A stretch of DNA of 64,000 bases from Chionoecetes opilio. Taxonomy: Eukaryota > Arthropoda > Malacostraca > Decapoda > Majidae. The notes beneath the pieces are model-generated. The model was not told where the DNA came from, made no database searches, and saw only the letters and a program-made list of their open reading frames with translations. The stretch spans positions 68,501 to 132,500 of the forward strand of contig JACEEZ010006407.1 in NCBI GenBank assembly GCA_016584305.1. The letters are read 5' to 3'. Below, piece after piece: positions 11,983 to 23,529 of the stretch; positions within the stretch are counted from its first letter, which is position 1, and each line of letters starts with the position of its first letter. A program made the position numbers and the translations under genes.

Positions 11983-12250
11983 AGCCCGGTTCACACCTTC
12001 TCGCTTGTACGGCCGCCGTACAACAACAAAGACGTCAGAATGACGTCACAACAAAGTCTACCGCACCGCCGTACCGCTGTACGGCCGCCGTACAAAGTTA
12101 AATTCAAGTCATCTCTCCCGCTCGGCGGTGTCCGCCCGAGCGGAGTTGCCAACTGTGCCCAGTTACCACAAATACCACTCAAGCGGTGATGATGGTGACG
12201 TCATTGTTGTTGTATGGCGGCCGTACAAGCGGGATGGTGGGAACCGGGCT
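11983..12250. mobile_element. Harbinger-like MITE (AGCCCGGTTC ends), copy 1
   Basis: TIRs AGCCCGGTTCACACC and (right, reversed) AGCCCGGTTCCCACC extend inward through CGCTTGTACGGCCGCC and ACAACAACAA to GACGTCA. TAA flanks both ends (11980-11982 and 12251-12253). 268 bp, no coding capacity. A second copy is at 50792-51055. Confidence 0.9.
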
Positions 12251-12294
12251 TAAGGATACAACCCGCTCCGCTCCCCGTACAAGTTTACCTACCT

Positions 12295-12598
12295 AATATA
12301 ATGTTTATCAGTATAAAAGATATACTGTTATCTTCGGAAATGTTTGTTCTATAATATTATCAAATAAAAAACTGCAAAACACACAAAGAAAATGCCATTA
12401 TGAGACTTTCAAGAAATATGCATTAACTTAAACTCTTCGCCTTTAATATTTACTCGCAAACATTTTACATGGAGAATATCAATAGAAGCGGAATTTAATT
12501 AGCTTTCCATTGATATATTTCGTTTAGTGATAAATGAATTAGCGGCATGCATAAATTAGCGTTAACTAAATATAAAAAATCATGAAATCGGGTAATTT
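12295..12598 (+). repeat. About 300-bp dispersed AT-rich repeat, copy 1
   Basis: Matches the repeated arm unit of the inverted-repeat element at 44381-45566. Shared blocks are TGTTTGTTCTATAATATTAT, ATCAATAGAAGCGGA, CATTGATATATTTCGTTT and TAAATTAGCGTTAACTAAA. Single copy here, without the inverted partner. Confidence 0.8.
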
Positions 12599-12603
12599 CC
12601 TAC

Positions 12604-14120
12604 CTAAAGGACGTGTTTGTGTTCCAACCACCATGTCAACCTACACCGTACTATTTGTTCTACTACTTTACTAAGATTAGAGAGAAGGCTAATGGACCTA
12701 TAGGAGGAAGCCTCAGACGGAGCCTTGCCAGGCTTAAGAATAGGAATTGTGATGGCATGACGCCACACAGAAGGGAACGTCCCCGACAGCCAGCTGGCGT
12801 TGAGGACGTCCAGGAGGAGGCGGGCCAGAGCATCTGGGAGGCGGCGAAGAAACTCGTTCGGGACGTTGTCCAGACCCACCGCCTTCCCAGCGGACAGTGC
12901 GTGTAAAGCAGAGGAAAGCTCCTGGGGGTTATAGCAGTGCTAATTGTATGGCCGGTGTGGGAAGGGGGTAACACAGGTGGGGGTACGGGGTCTGGAGAGC
13001 CGAGTGTAGTGTGAATGTAGGAGGCAAGGCACTCGACTTTGTCGGCATCAGTGATGAGAAGGGCACCATTACTAGTTAATGGGAAAGTGAAGGGGGGCTG
13101 AGGGTGGACCATCTTCCTGAAAAAGGACCAAGCCCGGGAGACTGAGGAGGAGAAGGACAGGGAAGCACAAAAGGAGGCCCATGCAGAACGTTATCAAGAA
13201 TAACACGTTTGCATCGGGCCTCCAATAAACGGAAGCGACTACGGAGCAAGGGAATGGGGTTCTTACGCCACGCAGTAAAGGCGTGGCGTTTGGCCTGAAG
13301 GGCTGCCGCACACTTCCGGGACCACCAGGGGACCCGGAAAGAGCGGGAGGGGTGGGAAGTGATTAGATGAAAGTGGTGGGACCCTACGTCCACCAGGGTG
13401 ACCGTGAGGTATTGAATTATATCCGATGCAGGGAGGGTAATGGGAGGGGTAAGTGAATTTAATTCTGATTGAAAAGAGCCCCAGTCCCCTTTGGTGAAGG
13501 ACCAACGAGGTCTGCGTGAAGGGGGAGGGGGTGGTGGTACTGAAGGGAAGGAAATTACAACAGGAAGATTGTCAGTAAGGGCCAGTTGTGACAGTGGTGA
13601 GGAGAAGGGGGCCATTACCCAGGCAGAGGTCCAAGGTGGAGGGGTTCCCTGAAACTGGATCAGTCCAGGTAGGGAGGCCAGGTGGAGTAAGGAGAGATAA
13701 AGAAACACTGTCCGCCAGAAAGCTCGAGAGGGACCTGCCCGAGCGGTTTCTTTGGCTCCTGGGGAGGGCCGGTTCCCAGAGGTCATGATGGGCATTAAAA
13801 TCACCCATTATTAAAGCTGGGGAGGAAAGCTGAGAGAACAAGTGCTGGAATTCCTGAAGGGTTATATCTAAACATGGGTTGTAAATTAAAAGAACCTGAA
13901 GGGGCCCTGAATCAAAGGTAACAGTCACCCCCAGATGCTCCAGGCCACCTCCAGGGAAAGGAGTGATAGTGAGAGGGCTAGAAGAGAGGGAACGGTGGAC
14001 CAGCAGAAGCAGGCCGCCTCCTGCCCCGCCGGTCCCCCTGTCCATCCTGTAGGAAGCATAGTTGGGAAAGGAGGAGGAGAATGCGTCTGTGAGTCACGTC
14101 TCACAGACCACAACAACTAG
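12604..14120 (-). pseudogene. LINE (Jockey/CR1-like) endonuclease plus RT start, truncated
   Basis: On the minus strand the endonuclease comes first: E-T-stop-LTDAFSSS near 14090, GDFNAHHDLWEP near 13795 and LPTWTDPVSGNPSTLDLCLG near 13660. A linker follows, then the RT N-terminal region near 12880-12604 (GLDNVPNEFLRRLPD, WRHAITIPILKPGK, YRSISLLSNLSKVVEQIV). The catalytic ETWLTD motif has a stop at the tryptophan position, and several frameshifts split the protein over at least three frames. Similarity stops abruptly after WWLEHKHVL at 12604, before the YADD core. This is a dead copy. Confidence 0.85.
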
Positions 14121-14575
14121 AGGAGTGTATGATGAGAGCGTGGTTTTAAAGACTGGGTTTGTGTGTGTGTGTGTGTGTTTCCTTTCGAGTTTGTTCGAAA
14201 GTTTGTTTACCTTTCACTAGAGCTTGAGCTTGACTAGCCAGACGATGAGAGAAAGCATCAACATTTTAGGGATAACCCATCACTTTACGGGAGACTTTTT
14301 CTTCCTTTCTATCTATTTTGGGGTGATTATAATGTCTCATGATGTTGCTGCTGCTGCCGCGGCCGCGCTGCCAGGCGTGGATGAGCGCCTTGAAAGTATT
14401 TTCATATCTTTACTCATATGTATGAATAATAGCAATTCAAATGTGATTATATGTCTACATTCAACCAGAATACTGAAATTTCATAGCATACCAAGTAGTA
14501 ATGAGCGAGCCTGGATACTTACTGCCTCTCCTAATACCAGTCCCGAACAGTCGTGGGAGAGTGTGCCAAATCCCT
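14121..14575. other. No gene recognised; short (GT)n and GCT/GCC runs
   Basis: Holds a (GT) run at about 14157-14178 and an alanine-like GCTGCTGCTGCCGCGGCC run near 14345. The 117-codon frame here shows no domain and is not called. Confidence 0.4.
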
Positions 14576-14755
14576 GATGTAGCGCTAGTCACTGTTTACC
14601 TCCCAACATAGCTACATGGTCTGGTTGTGTTTGAGATTATTTCTCATTTATTTCATGTGTAGTTGCGGACCAAATTCAGCATGTAGTGCCAGTCACTGTT
14701 TACCTCCCAGCATAGCTACACAGTCTGGTTGTGTGTGATTATTTCTCATTTTTTT
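14576..14755 (+). repeat. Tandem duplication, about 105-bp unit
   Basis: The block GTCACTGTTTACCTCCCA through CATAGCTACA and GTCTGGTTGTGT to GATTATTTCTCATTT occurs at about 14588-14650 and again at about 14692-14750, with a few substitutions. The second copy ends in a poly-T run. Confidence 0.85.
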
Positions 14756-14759
14756 TTTT

Positions 14760-16234
14760 TTAATATATTTTTCCACCCGTGAAAATACCCTCGCTATAAC
14801 GGACAATCGGCTTTAACGGACCACTCTCCCCCCCCTTTAGTCCGTTATATCGAGGTTTGACTGTACCTATATTGTATCAGCTTAAATGGTCTATACGTAG
14901 TGTCAATGGTTCTTACTATTACACACAAACCTCGTTTTCCCGGACTAATAGGGGGGGGAGCACTGGTCCGGGAACCGCAAACGTCCGGGAATCGCAACAG
15001 TCCGAGGCCATTACCCACCCCCGGACGTTTATCCTTCTCTAGTATTTACTGTCCGGCAACCGCCAATATCAACTACCCCGCTGCGGACTTTTACGTCACT
15101 TTGTTGTTGTTTTTAGGGCTGCGAGGATTAACCACAGGGGACGATACCTCTACCCTTGGCTCGCCTGTGAAACCACCGTAGCCCTTCCCTGCTCCCTGGC
15201 GAGCGGCGTCTCCTCCGGGCGGCACCTGCCGGAGATCCTTTCCAAGCGCTAATCCTCGCCCAACTCTAGCGGCGCCTCCTTGCCGGCCTCTGGCTCCTGG
15301 TGTCTCCTTTGTCTCTCAGTCAGCCAGCCAAACACCCGGCTTCCCCCCGATCTTGAGCCAGAGTTCTCAAGGAGTGCGTTCGTAACAATATGGTACAAGA
15401 ACTTTGTTCAGACCATTAAAGTTATGAAGAGATAAATGAGTAAAAATGTATGGTCTGCAGAATATGAATTTTCAAATTTTCAATTCCATTTTTACCACTC
15501 AAACACACAAAAAAATCTGACAAAATTTTCCTGTCAGATATGAAGAAAAGCAATTCTTACTTCATTTTATCAGGTTTGGGCATATTGTGGTTTTTTTCCC
15601 CATTGAAATTGGCCCAAAACTAAAGAGATATAATTTGAATGTAAAAAACTTATGTTTTGAGATAGGGGCCAATAAAGTTTTTGAATACCTGTGAATAAAC
15701 ATCAGTAAGTGATATAATGGCATTACATTTTTTTATGAGCTATAACACATATAAAACAAGATTTATTTAATCATCAATGTTCATGTTCTGGTATAAAATC
15801 TTCAGTCTTCAGGCTCCTGGTCCCCCCCTCCCTCAGCATGAGGCAGGGTATTATCTCACTAAGGAGGGTATCACAGTTGCCAAAGCTACTCATTGTTGCC
15901 AAGTTTTTGCTTAGAAACATCCATGGCCATCCCGTAATTGTAGGTGTTTGAATTTTTTTTTCTTTTTTGTTTCTATCTATACCTACAACAGATGCCATGT
16001 GTCACTTTAGAGAGTATTTTTTATTTTAATTGCAAACAAAAGGTGGAAAAAAATAGCATTAAAAATAAGGGGGGGTGGGGGGTCCATAACACACCCATAT
16101 AATAACAACTAAGGCGAATTTTCATGAAATACTTTGTATTTAGATTCTCAAAGGGTGTACGAAGCTGAGGAAAAAAATATTGAAATTTTGTGAATCTCTG
16201 ATTTTCGTCATATTCTGACCGGCCGCTCCCCTTA
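14760..16234. other. Intergenic; possible pogo-like tips, otherwise nothing recognised
   Basis: 14780-14860 contains ATAACGGACAATCGGC and TCCGTTATATCGAGG in opposite orientation, followed by TTTGACTGTA. This resembles a short pogo/Tigger-like MITE. 14930-15010 has CGGACTAATAGG and GTCCGGGAA repeats. The remainder to 16234 is AT-rich, with one G-run near 16070 and no coding signal. Confidence 0.4.
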
Positions 16235-16585
16235 ATGTCCTTACTATACCAGATGGAGGAAAAATTAGGAAGAATGAAAGGCTACAAGGATGAAATGTTT
16301 AGGATAACATCCCTATTTTTTGTGCATAACTGGATGATATTGGAAGGCCATTGATTAAGTGAAGCTGAGCAAGTGACAGCTATGACACTAAACATAGGTA
16401 AGCATTAGGGCTTAGAGATAAATAAGAGCAAAAGTACATCAGTACATGCAATAAGATGGAACAAAAACACACCAGAAAGAATCAGAGACACAGAAGTCAG
16501 CGACAAGTTGAAGTTAATTTGGAAATATTGATTGATGGAAAATAAAATTGGCAGATTGGAGAACAAGAAGTATAAGTGACATTAC
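16235..16585 (+). pseudogene. LINE reverse-transcriptase C-terminal fragment
   Basis: Decayed translation reads YQMEEKLGRMKGYKDEMFR, ITSLFFVHNWMILEGH, EAEQVTAM and GLEINKSKST. The FVHNWM segment occupies the position of the catalytic F-V-D-D motif and is mutated. The downstream EINKSKS block is the usual RT motif D/E region. This is upstream of the part preserved at 8397-9819 and plausibly of the same family. Confidence 0.7.
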
Positions 16586-16874
16586 ACTTATATAAAGGTT
16601 CAACCAATACACGATCGTTGGTTCTAGGTAGTTATACTAAAGGTTTAGTTCTCATCATATTTAATCCTCCTTAAGAGTACTATATAATAATAGGGGCATT
16701 GTCTGGCCCCCCCCTGGCCAGCCTTGCCCCGGGCCCCGAGGACCCCTGCAGCAGTGCGGCAGGAAGAGGAAGTGAAATGGTCTTATCGGCCCTCTCAGTG
16801 TCAGTGTCAGGAAGTCATACTGTCAGTGTCAGTGTCAGGAGGGTGTCGTGAAGGGTCCCGCCAGTCAGTCCGTG

Positions 16875-17759
16875 ATGTCATCTCGCGGCTGTGGCGGCGG
16901 CGCGGCCCAGGGGCTGCGGCTGCAGCCCTTACCTGTGCTGTGTCTGGCCCTGGTGGCCCTGGGGGTGGCGGGGGTGGCCCAGGCGGTGCCCAGCTGCGCG
17001 AGGCAGGACGCAAACATACCCGTACAGGTAACAGTAACAGTAATTACCCTTTTATCCTTTACTCTCCCCTTTTTATGCTTTGCCATAGTGTCATATATGA
17101 CCTCTGATGTATGGCACTTTCCTCTTTTTGGGCATTAGATCACACCCTCACTGTTGCAGATGCCCGTGGCGGTGGTGCTGGGTGCACACCAAGACAAGCT
17201 GCTGGTGAAGCTAACCTTTCAGGACCCTGACAACAAGCCCTTGACCTTCCTGGACGTGATGGAGGACAAGCAAAAACTACGTATGAGTGGTGGAAGGCGC
17301 CGCGACCAAGATCCCAAAGTAGTCCACAACCTAAGCCTCGGAGCCCTTCAAGAATGCTGTCTAGACCATAAGGAAATGAAGCTACAAGAGGCTGTGAATC
17401 TACACAAGCTAGTTCCTGTTCCTATCTGTACCTCAACATCACCTTACACAACCACACAGAGCTACAGTTCTCCCTCCACGACCAGTCTGTCCTGCCCTTC
17501 ACGCTACCAGTCACTAACACACCCACAGTCAGGGTTAAGATGGACCAGGAATTCCTCCTATGTCCCCTCTTCTATGACCCAGCAACGCAGACACAAGGGT
17601 ATGCCAGGAATGACCACAACTCAGTACGCTGACCACAAGACACCCACACGCCCGCACACCCCAGGCCGCCCTCAGGGTGAGGGTGTGGTGGTGGTGAGGG
17701 TGGTGGCGGGGCTGGTGGGCGTGGGGGTAGTGGTGGGCGTGGCCATGGTGGGACTCACG
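16875..17759 (+). CDS. Putative type I membrane protein exons, family unrecognised
   Basis: Proposed exons are 16875-17027, 17160-17280, 17409-17623 and 17676-17759. Exon 1 starts at ATG 16875 and encodes a strong signal peptide (LPVLCLALVALGVAGVAQA), then VPSCARQDANIPVQ, before donor CAG|GTAACA. Exon 2 follows TTGCAG and encodes MPVAVVLGAHQDKLLVKLTF and DPDNKPLTFLDVMEDKQKL, before a strong donor GTATGAGT. Exon 3 gives SYLYLNITLHNHTEL with two N-glycosylation sequons, then VRVKMDQEFLLCPLFYD. Exon 4 gives a transmembrane helix (VVAGLVGVGVVVGVAMVGL). Phases fit, but intron 3 would be only 52 bp and the acceptor of exon 3 is weak. A continuous alternative frame (17160-17807) also stays open through the helix. 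The 3' end is not found. It could be a pseudogene. GC-rich 5' sequence at 16690-16874 fits a 5' UTR. Confidence 0.45.
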
Positions 17760-17809
17760 GTTACATTTACATTAGAGTCTAGTCTCTTTTTCCTATTGAT
17801 TGATTGATT

Positions 17810-18060
17810 GAATGCCAAAAAGGGGAAATGTGCCAGATTCCTATTTAAGTGCACCAGATTTATGCATTTCAATAGTATAGGGGTGCCCCCAAACCACCTT
17901 AGAGGGCTTGGAATCCCCCCCCCCCCCCCAGTTTTACAAAGTAGGCCCCCAAACAGCATTTCGCATAGGCCCCCAAAAGGCTGGACACGCCACTGACACG
18001 GCCACACGCCGGCTGTCACCTTGGCCAGGGGCGTATTGAGGATCTTGAAATATTGGGAGC
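17810..18060 (-). repeat. Dispersed element fragment (CAGTGGCGTGTCCAG type)
   Basis: Read on the minus strand it has the tip CAGTGGCGTGTCCAGCC, followed by GGGGGCC blocks and a poly-G tract (C-run at about 17919-17932). Similar CAGTGGCGTAC or ATGGCGTACC tips occur at 5503 and 7590. Likely a non-autonomous DNA element. Boundaries are uncertain. Confidence 0.4.
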
Positions 18061-19357
18061 TTAGTCCAGCCAAGAGATCTTTACATTTTTACAAGATAAT
18101 TTTCAATTTATTTATGAGTATAATGAATATAAGAATATAAGAATATAAGAATAAAAAATGCACTTCGAAAAAAATGCACTTCGAAAAAATGCACTTAAAA
18201 AAAATGACGAGTGACGAGTGAGGCGGTACTTCTTTGCTTCCTCCACCTGTCATTTATTCCACCTTGCTCTCCACCTACCACCTCCTCCACCTCATTAACG
18301 TGGATTCCTTTTAATATGTAGTACCTTTCAATACCTTGCAGACAAACATAAATGAACACCATGTTAGAACTTAAGACCGATTGATTTCATTACATTTTTT
18401 TGTATATGATTATCGCAAAAATGTGTAATGCTGATAGTGATAAGAGACTATACTGTTACTATAGACAATTAATTTTTCTATATACGTAATTATTTCTATA
18501 GACTCTATACTAATGATTTTACTTGATAGAATAGATCAGCCTCAGTCAACACCCTGTCAACAGTGCTTAAAAAAAATATGACCTGTTAAACTAGTATTTG
18601 AAGTAAAGTATTGTAACTAAAGTATTATAATATTTTAAGTACGAAATAAGCTACATTTTACAACTACAACACTACTTAAGAGTGCAATAGTCTCTGTACT
18701 AAGACAAATACTCTAATATAACTAATAATAATAATAATAATAATAATAATGCAACAATAAATATCAATACTGTGGAATTTTTCAAAGTAATTTCGAAATA
18801 CTATATTGTGACAAAAAAAAGGAATTTCTAGGAAGAGAGAATAACCTAAAAAAACGAATAATCATCAAAATAATAATAATAATGCAACAATAAATATCAA
18901 TACTATGGAATTTTTCAAAGTAATTTCGTAATACTATTGTGACATAAAGAAGACCATAACAACACATAAGAAGATATAACTGACATAAGAAGAGAAAGAA
19001 GATATGAGTGACATAAGAGGAATTCTTTGAGAGATAGAATAACAAGGACGTAAATATCAGATTCTTACTTCACTTCCTTCCTTCCTTGTATTGTGAGAGA
19101 GGCAGATGTAACTATTTTCTTATCTTGTGTGTGTTATCCTCCTTCCTAGTTCCTATATGTACCTTGTTTTGACGAGGAATAGTACAGCAGCCACATCAAT
19201 GTTCCTATGTTCCTCTTTGTCTGTCTTGATGCAAACCTCTGATGATACTAAAGATGTGTCTACTTTCTGATGTAATACTATACTGGCTGCCTATGTGACT
19301 CTCAGCCTTTTGGTAAACCTGCAAGGGAAGCAATGTAGGGTATAAACTCATTTACAT
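18061..19357. other. AT-rich intergenic with a local tandem duplication
   Basis: No gene recognised. About 18720-18805 and 18875-18945 are two copies of a block starting with (AAT)n and containing GCAACAATAAATATCAATAC and TTTTTCAAAGTAATTTCG, a direct duplication about 155 bp apart. Near 18130-18200 the motif ATGCACTTCGAAAAAA is also repeated three times. Confidence 0.6.
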
Positions 19358-19430
19358 AAGAACTTAAGAAAATAAGGAAGCTACAAGAGGCTGCGAGACC
19401 TACACGTGGTAGTTCCTGTTCCCTTATCTT
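19358..19430 (-). repeat. Dispersed CAGGAACTACCACG repeat, copy
   Basis: One of about nine copies in the window of a short repeat. On its sense strand it reads CAGGAACTACCACGTGTAGG, TCTC, AGCCTCTTGTAGCTTCCTTA, then TGTTCTTATG. It is often preceded by GTGTTAAGTAA. No TIRs or polymerase III boxes are seen, so the class is unknown. Confidence 0.75.
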
Positions 19431-19479
19431 TCACAGCCCTTTGTTTCATGTTGATATTGAGTAACTTGAAAAGTATATA

Positions 19480-20020
19480 CAGTAAAACCCTTATAACTGG
19501 AATTTGATATAACTCGGCAAGGCAAGGACAAAGTTTTTTTTTCTTTTTTTTTTTCTCAAACACACACACACATCTATGCCTATAGCGCGTGTAGGCAGTA
19601 AGCTCCAGGGGTGGGATGGTAGGCCTTGGAGGCTCACTCAAGGGCTGTGATGGTTGGCCCTCACCCGTGGTGGCGCAGGCAGGATTGCTATAGTGACGCC
19701 TGTAATTAGAGGCTCATGCCACCCCCTGTGTCCTCCCATGCACCCAGTCGAAGGTAGAGTTAATGGACAGGGCATAGTGTTGCAGTAACTAAGTGCTCAA
19801 GTGATGTAAAATTAAGTTGTACAGGTACAGTACTGTATACAATACAGTACAGAGTTGTGATTATAAAGTGATTAAAGTGATACCAGTGTTCAAATGCGAC
19901 CGAGTCCCCCTAAAATCTTCTACATGTTACAACAAGGCTCCCCTCTCCTTGGATTACATGCCTGCTGCTACCCGTTCACTGGTAAGTGTAGTTTTTATCC
20001 TTTTACAGTACTGTATTTAC

Positions 20021-20053
<33 letters not shown>

Positions 20054-20127
20054 ATATCAGAGAAGGACATTGCATAACTCGGCAAGGGCCAGAGCCCCTA
20101 TCGTGCCGAGTTATAAGGCTTTTGCTG
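19480..20127. mobile_element. pogo/Tigger-like TIR element, TA duplication
   Basis: Left tip CAGTAAAACCCTTATAACT and right tip (reversed) CAGCAAAAGCCTTATAACTC, each flanked by TA. Both are followed inward by ATAACTCGGCAAGG. The interior holds an inserted SINE (19562-19768) and a poly-T run near 20023-20048. No transposase ORF. Confidence 0.75.
19562..19768 (-). mobile_element. SINE family B, 5'-truncated copy
   Basis: The minus strand matches the body of the full SINE at 32785-33120 (ACTCTACCTT, GGAGGACACAGGGGG, GCATGAGCCTCTAAT, CACCACGGGTGAGGGC). The tRNA-like head is missing. Its CA/poly-T tail lies at the left. Confidence 0.8.
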
Positions 20128-20129
20128 TA

Positions 20130-20328
20130 GTTTTTTTTACGAGGCGAAAAATCCTGGCCCCTTGCTGCTTACCGACTGATATTTGATGCCAGAAGGGAAA
20201 TACTACGCTGCTTCTAAATTTCAGTTGTATTTTATCACAGTTAACCCTATTATCAGGTAAACATAGGCATCATTTTAAGCACGAGACCTTTAGAACAGAA
20301 TTTTCGCCTCGTTACAAAAAATAGACTA
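20130..20328. mobile_element. Small MITE (ACGAGGCGAAAA ends)
   Basis: Left TTTTTTTTACGAGGCGAAAA and right TTTTCGCCTCGTTACAAAAA are inverted repeats about 190 bases apart. It abuts the right end of the pogo-like element. No coding capacity. Confidence 0.6.
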
Positions 20329-20601
20329 TAGTTACTGGCGAGGCAACGAGGAGTGTGGGGAGGTTTGGCCAAAGGGTTGAGCCAGTGGGGTTAGGCTTTA
20401 TTAGCGGACTTACTATGTACAGTACTGGACACAAGGTCAACACAGATTCCTAAAACGGGTGTGAGCAGAGAAACTCCCAACTTAACTTTTTCCAGATAGA
20501 CGCAGATGACCTTCCTGAAATGCATGACTTTGTGAAGTGGATGATATGATTTCTTTATAAAGCTAATAAAATTGTTCCTTGCAAAATATTTAAGAAAGCT
20601 T

Positions 20602-20816
20602 TTAACCCCTTGAGGCCCAGAACATAATTTTCATTGTAATTTGGGTAGGCCATTAGACAATTTTAGTGAATATAAGCAATGTTTTATAGATATGACCTGT
20701 TAAGTATCCTTGTCCACTAGCTAATTTGGCATATGAAGTAACTTTTTCGTAATTTTATGGCTAACAACAGACAATTTTGATGTGGGCAAGGCAAGGTCTG
20801 GGCGTGAAGGGGTCAA
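20602..20816 (+). mobile_element. piggyBac-type MITE (TTAA), copy a
   Basis: Begins TTAACCCCTTGAGGCCCAGA and ends TCTGGGCGTGAAGGGG followed by TCAA, a decayed TTAA. TTAA duplications with a CCC tip are the piggyBac signature. It provides the uninterrupted sequence GTCCACTAGCTAAT that proves the insertion in copy b at 39038-39916. Confidence 0.85.
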
Positions 20817-22080
20817 CATGGGTGAATGGTCCTCCAACAGTGGGTACAAATGGTCCCTCCACCCACACCACATTAATTATGTCCACTCTTCAAGAGAAAA
20901 TAAACCCAACTCCCAAAATTGTACAGAAGAGGCTGGTTGGCCCCACACACACACCGTGAGAAAGTGGGCTTGGGGTGTTCTATACAGTACATACAAATAG
21001 AAAACTCCATACATATTATATAACACAAATAAAACTTAACTGTAAGGAATTCAAGAGACTGATTTACAAAAACGGCTAGGAGGGAAAACTTATGTTAATC
21101 CACAGCGGGCCTTACGGTGCGCAGCGTGATGCCCATTACGCTGCTGGAACTCAATTTTGGTGTTGTGTGATGCTGGGGGCATTGCTGCACCATGATGCGC
21201 ATCAGTAGCCGTCCAGCTGTCCTGCCTGACGTTGCTTTTTTACTATCAAAGGCTTATTACTATTATTTACAAGGATTTTTCTTACTATTGAAGGATTATA
21301 ATTATCATTACAAGGATCTTTCTTTGTATGAGACTTATATTATCATTATCTGGCTCTCTCTGCTACAAGTCAGCCAGTGATACGCACCACGCCAGTGTGC
21401 AGTGTGGACACACATGTAATGCGCCTCACTTCCCGCAGCACATGATGTGCATCACGCTGCACATCACGAGTCCCAGTGTGGACACAGCTTTAGGCCGCGG
21501 CCACCACACACGGGCCGTGGCGGACACGGGACACACGGGGACTGATGAATGGCATATAAAAGCATGAGTATGTTTCATGTGTAATACTGAGGACAAACTA
21601 GAACGTGTCACTGGAAACTATACGACACAATGTTGGACAGGAAGGAGGAGTGGTGAGTCAGGAAGGAGGAGAGGAAGAGGGGCCAGGACCCTGACCGGCC
21701 CTCAGCCCCCCCCTCCCCTGCCGCCACTCCCCGGCCCAGGGAGGCACGGGGGGCACCGCGGGGTGGTGGGGGGCTGGCGTCGGCCCTCGGTGCACAGCCT
21801 TGTGGTATGGATATAGGGTGAAGAGATCTCGGCTCAGAGCTTACATCTTTATCAGCCTTCCACCCTGCTAGGCAATCATGGACTTGTGGTCAACATTGGC
21901 AGACAAACAAAGGATCTGTGGTGGAACCGACTTCCTAAGGCACGCCCATTTCAGGTACAGTTTGTTGAGCATTGACTAAGCCTTCACGGACCACCTGCCG
22001 GGTATTACTGAAGCCTCCTGAAGCCTCTGCAGGCCCATCATGTCACCTGACACGAGCCTCCACGGGAGGAAAAACACCGC
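20817..22080. other. Mostly non-coding; GC-rich patch 21640-21830 could be an exon
   Basis: No element boundaries are clear. 21060-21490 has repeated GCGCATCA/GATGCGC-type words. 21640-21830 is GC-rich and reads, in one frame, a basic-proline-rich stretch (RKEERKRGQDPDRPSAPPSP) ending at a stop near 21820. This could be the cytoplasmic tail exon of the membrane-protein locus at 16875. That link is speculative. Confidence 0.25.
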
Positions 22081-22335
22081 ACTTCCACATATTAAAAAAA
22101 AATATATATAAAAATATTAACTTCTACATAAAAAAAAAAAATATATATCCATAAGCTCATAAGAATTAATTTTTAAAACATGAAAAAAATCCATAAACTC
22201 ATAAGAATTCAATTTAAAAACGAAAAAATTCCATTAACTCTTAAGAATTAAATTTAAAAACAAGAAAACCAAATCCATAAACTCATAAGAATTAAATTTC
22301 TTTTATAACTTAATAAATCAACAAGAAAAATCATA
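22081..22335 (+). repeat. Degenerate AT-rich tandem repeat
   Basis: Four to five imperfect copies, about 55-60 bases apart, of ATAAACTCATAAGAATTAA followed by a TTTAAAAAC/GAAAA spacer. Confidence 0.75.
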
Positions 22336-22350
22336 ACAATAATCACCCTA

Positions 22351-22988
22351 CAGTAAACCCTCTATCATTGCAACTCATTGGGGGGAGACCGGGGTCGAAT
22401 TAGCCGATAGTCCGAATTATACGATGGTTACCTCTAGCCCCTCCACACAATAAGAACTCACACTCAAACATGCCAAAACAGCACAAATTTGTATTACTTG
22501 TGCTCACCAAAACATGGCTGATACTGAAGTCTTGAAATGCAGCACTGAGAGTACACAGTACACTGAGCACTCAGGCGTCACTGATAGCGTCTTCAGGCAA
22601 AGGCTGCGTTCAGTAAAGCAACGCGCACAGGTGCACGGTGACGTCAGTATACAGTATGCCTAGTGCAAGCCACCCCCGCACTACAGCCCAGCTGGGAGGT
22701 GGATCGCTACTGAGTTGCCAGCTCGCGTCACAATAAGGGTATGTAAACAAAGGGCAAAGAAAGCCTCTCCTCTTCTCTTTGAGGCTACGTGGAGGCTGGC
22801 TGACGAAGTGGATGGCACAGAGGAGGTGGAAGATGCTGCAGAAAACTCCGACAATTCTAACAATGTGCAGACAATTCGAACTTCAGTTTGGATTATGGAA
22901 AGTTGTTGAAAAATTTGAACTGGGCCTGAAACAGGTCGAATTATCCGAAGTTTGAATCATACGGGTTCGATTTACAGAGGTATCACTG
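22351..22988. mobile_element. pogo/Tigger-like TIR element, TA duplication
   Basis: Left tip CAGTAAACCCTCTATCATTG and right tip (reversed) CAGTGATACCTCTGTAAATC, flanked by TA (22349-22350 and 22989-22990). Inside both ends are further matching GTCGAATTA/CCGAA words. 638 bp with no transposase. Confidence 0.75.
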
Positions 22989-23529
22989 TACTCAAAAAAA
23001 TTAAACTAAATCATAGCCGAATAGAATTGCCCGAAACTTGACGTCACAGCTTTGCACAAAACACCCGGGGGCCACAACACTGATAGTGGTGGCAGCCTTG
23101 GTGCTTGTGAGGCCATGGGGGGACCTAAAACATGGGTGGGTGGGCCATAAACCAAGATGACCTGCCCTGCCCTGACCCCCATCCCTCATAGACACCAGAG
23201 GAGGGATGGGGGTGGAGCGGGGGAGGGGCGCGGTAGCAGGTAGTATGCCAATGTAAGACCGATGTATCAAAATGGATGCTTCAGGCGTCAATCTGGTGAT
23301 GACAAATGTTCCGTAGCGCTGCATGTGGAAGGACCTGGGATGGCTGAGCTCCGAGTGAGAGAGTTTCAGTTGTTTTTAAGATTTTGTGGCAGTTATGAAA
23401 TTATCACAAAGATAAAAAGCACTCACTTCTTGTTGTGGCAGTGATTTGAAACTTTTAATGCACGCGAACACACACACACACTCGAACACATACATACATA
23501 CATGCACACACACACACACACACATCTGT
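22989..23529. other. No gene recognised; ends in CA/CATA microsatellite
   Basis: 23010-23340 contains GC-rich unique-looking sequence without a convincing ORF. A (CA)n and (CATA)n stretch at about 23465-23525 precedes the LINE. Confidence 0.4.
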
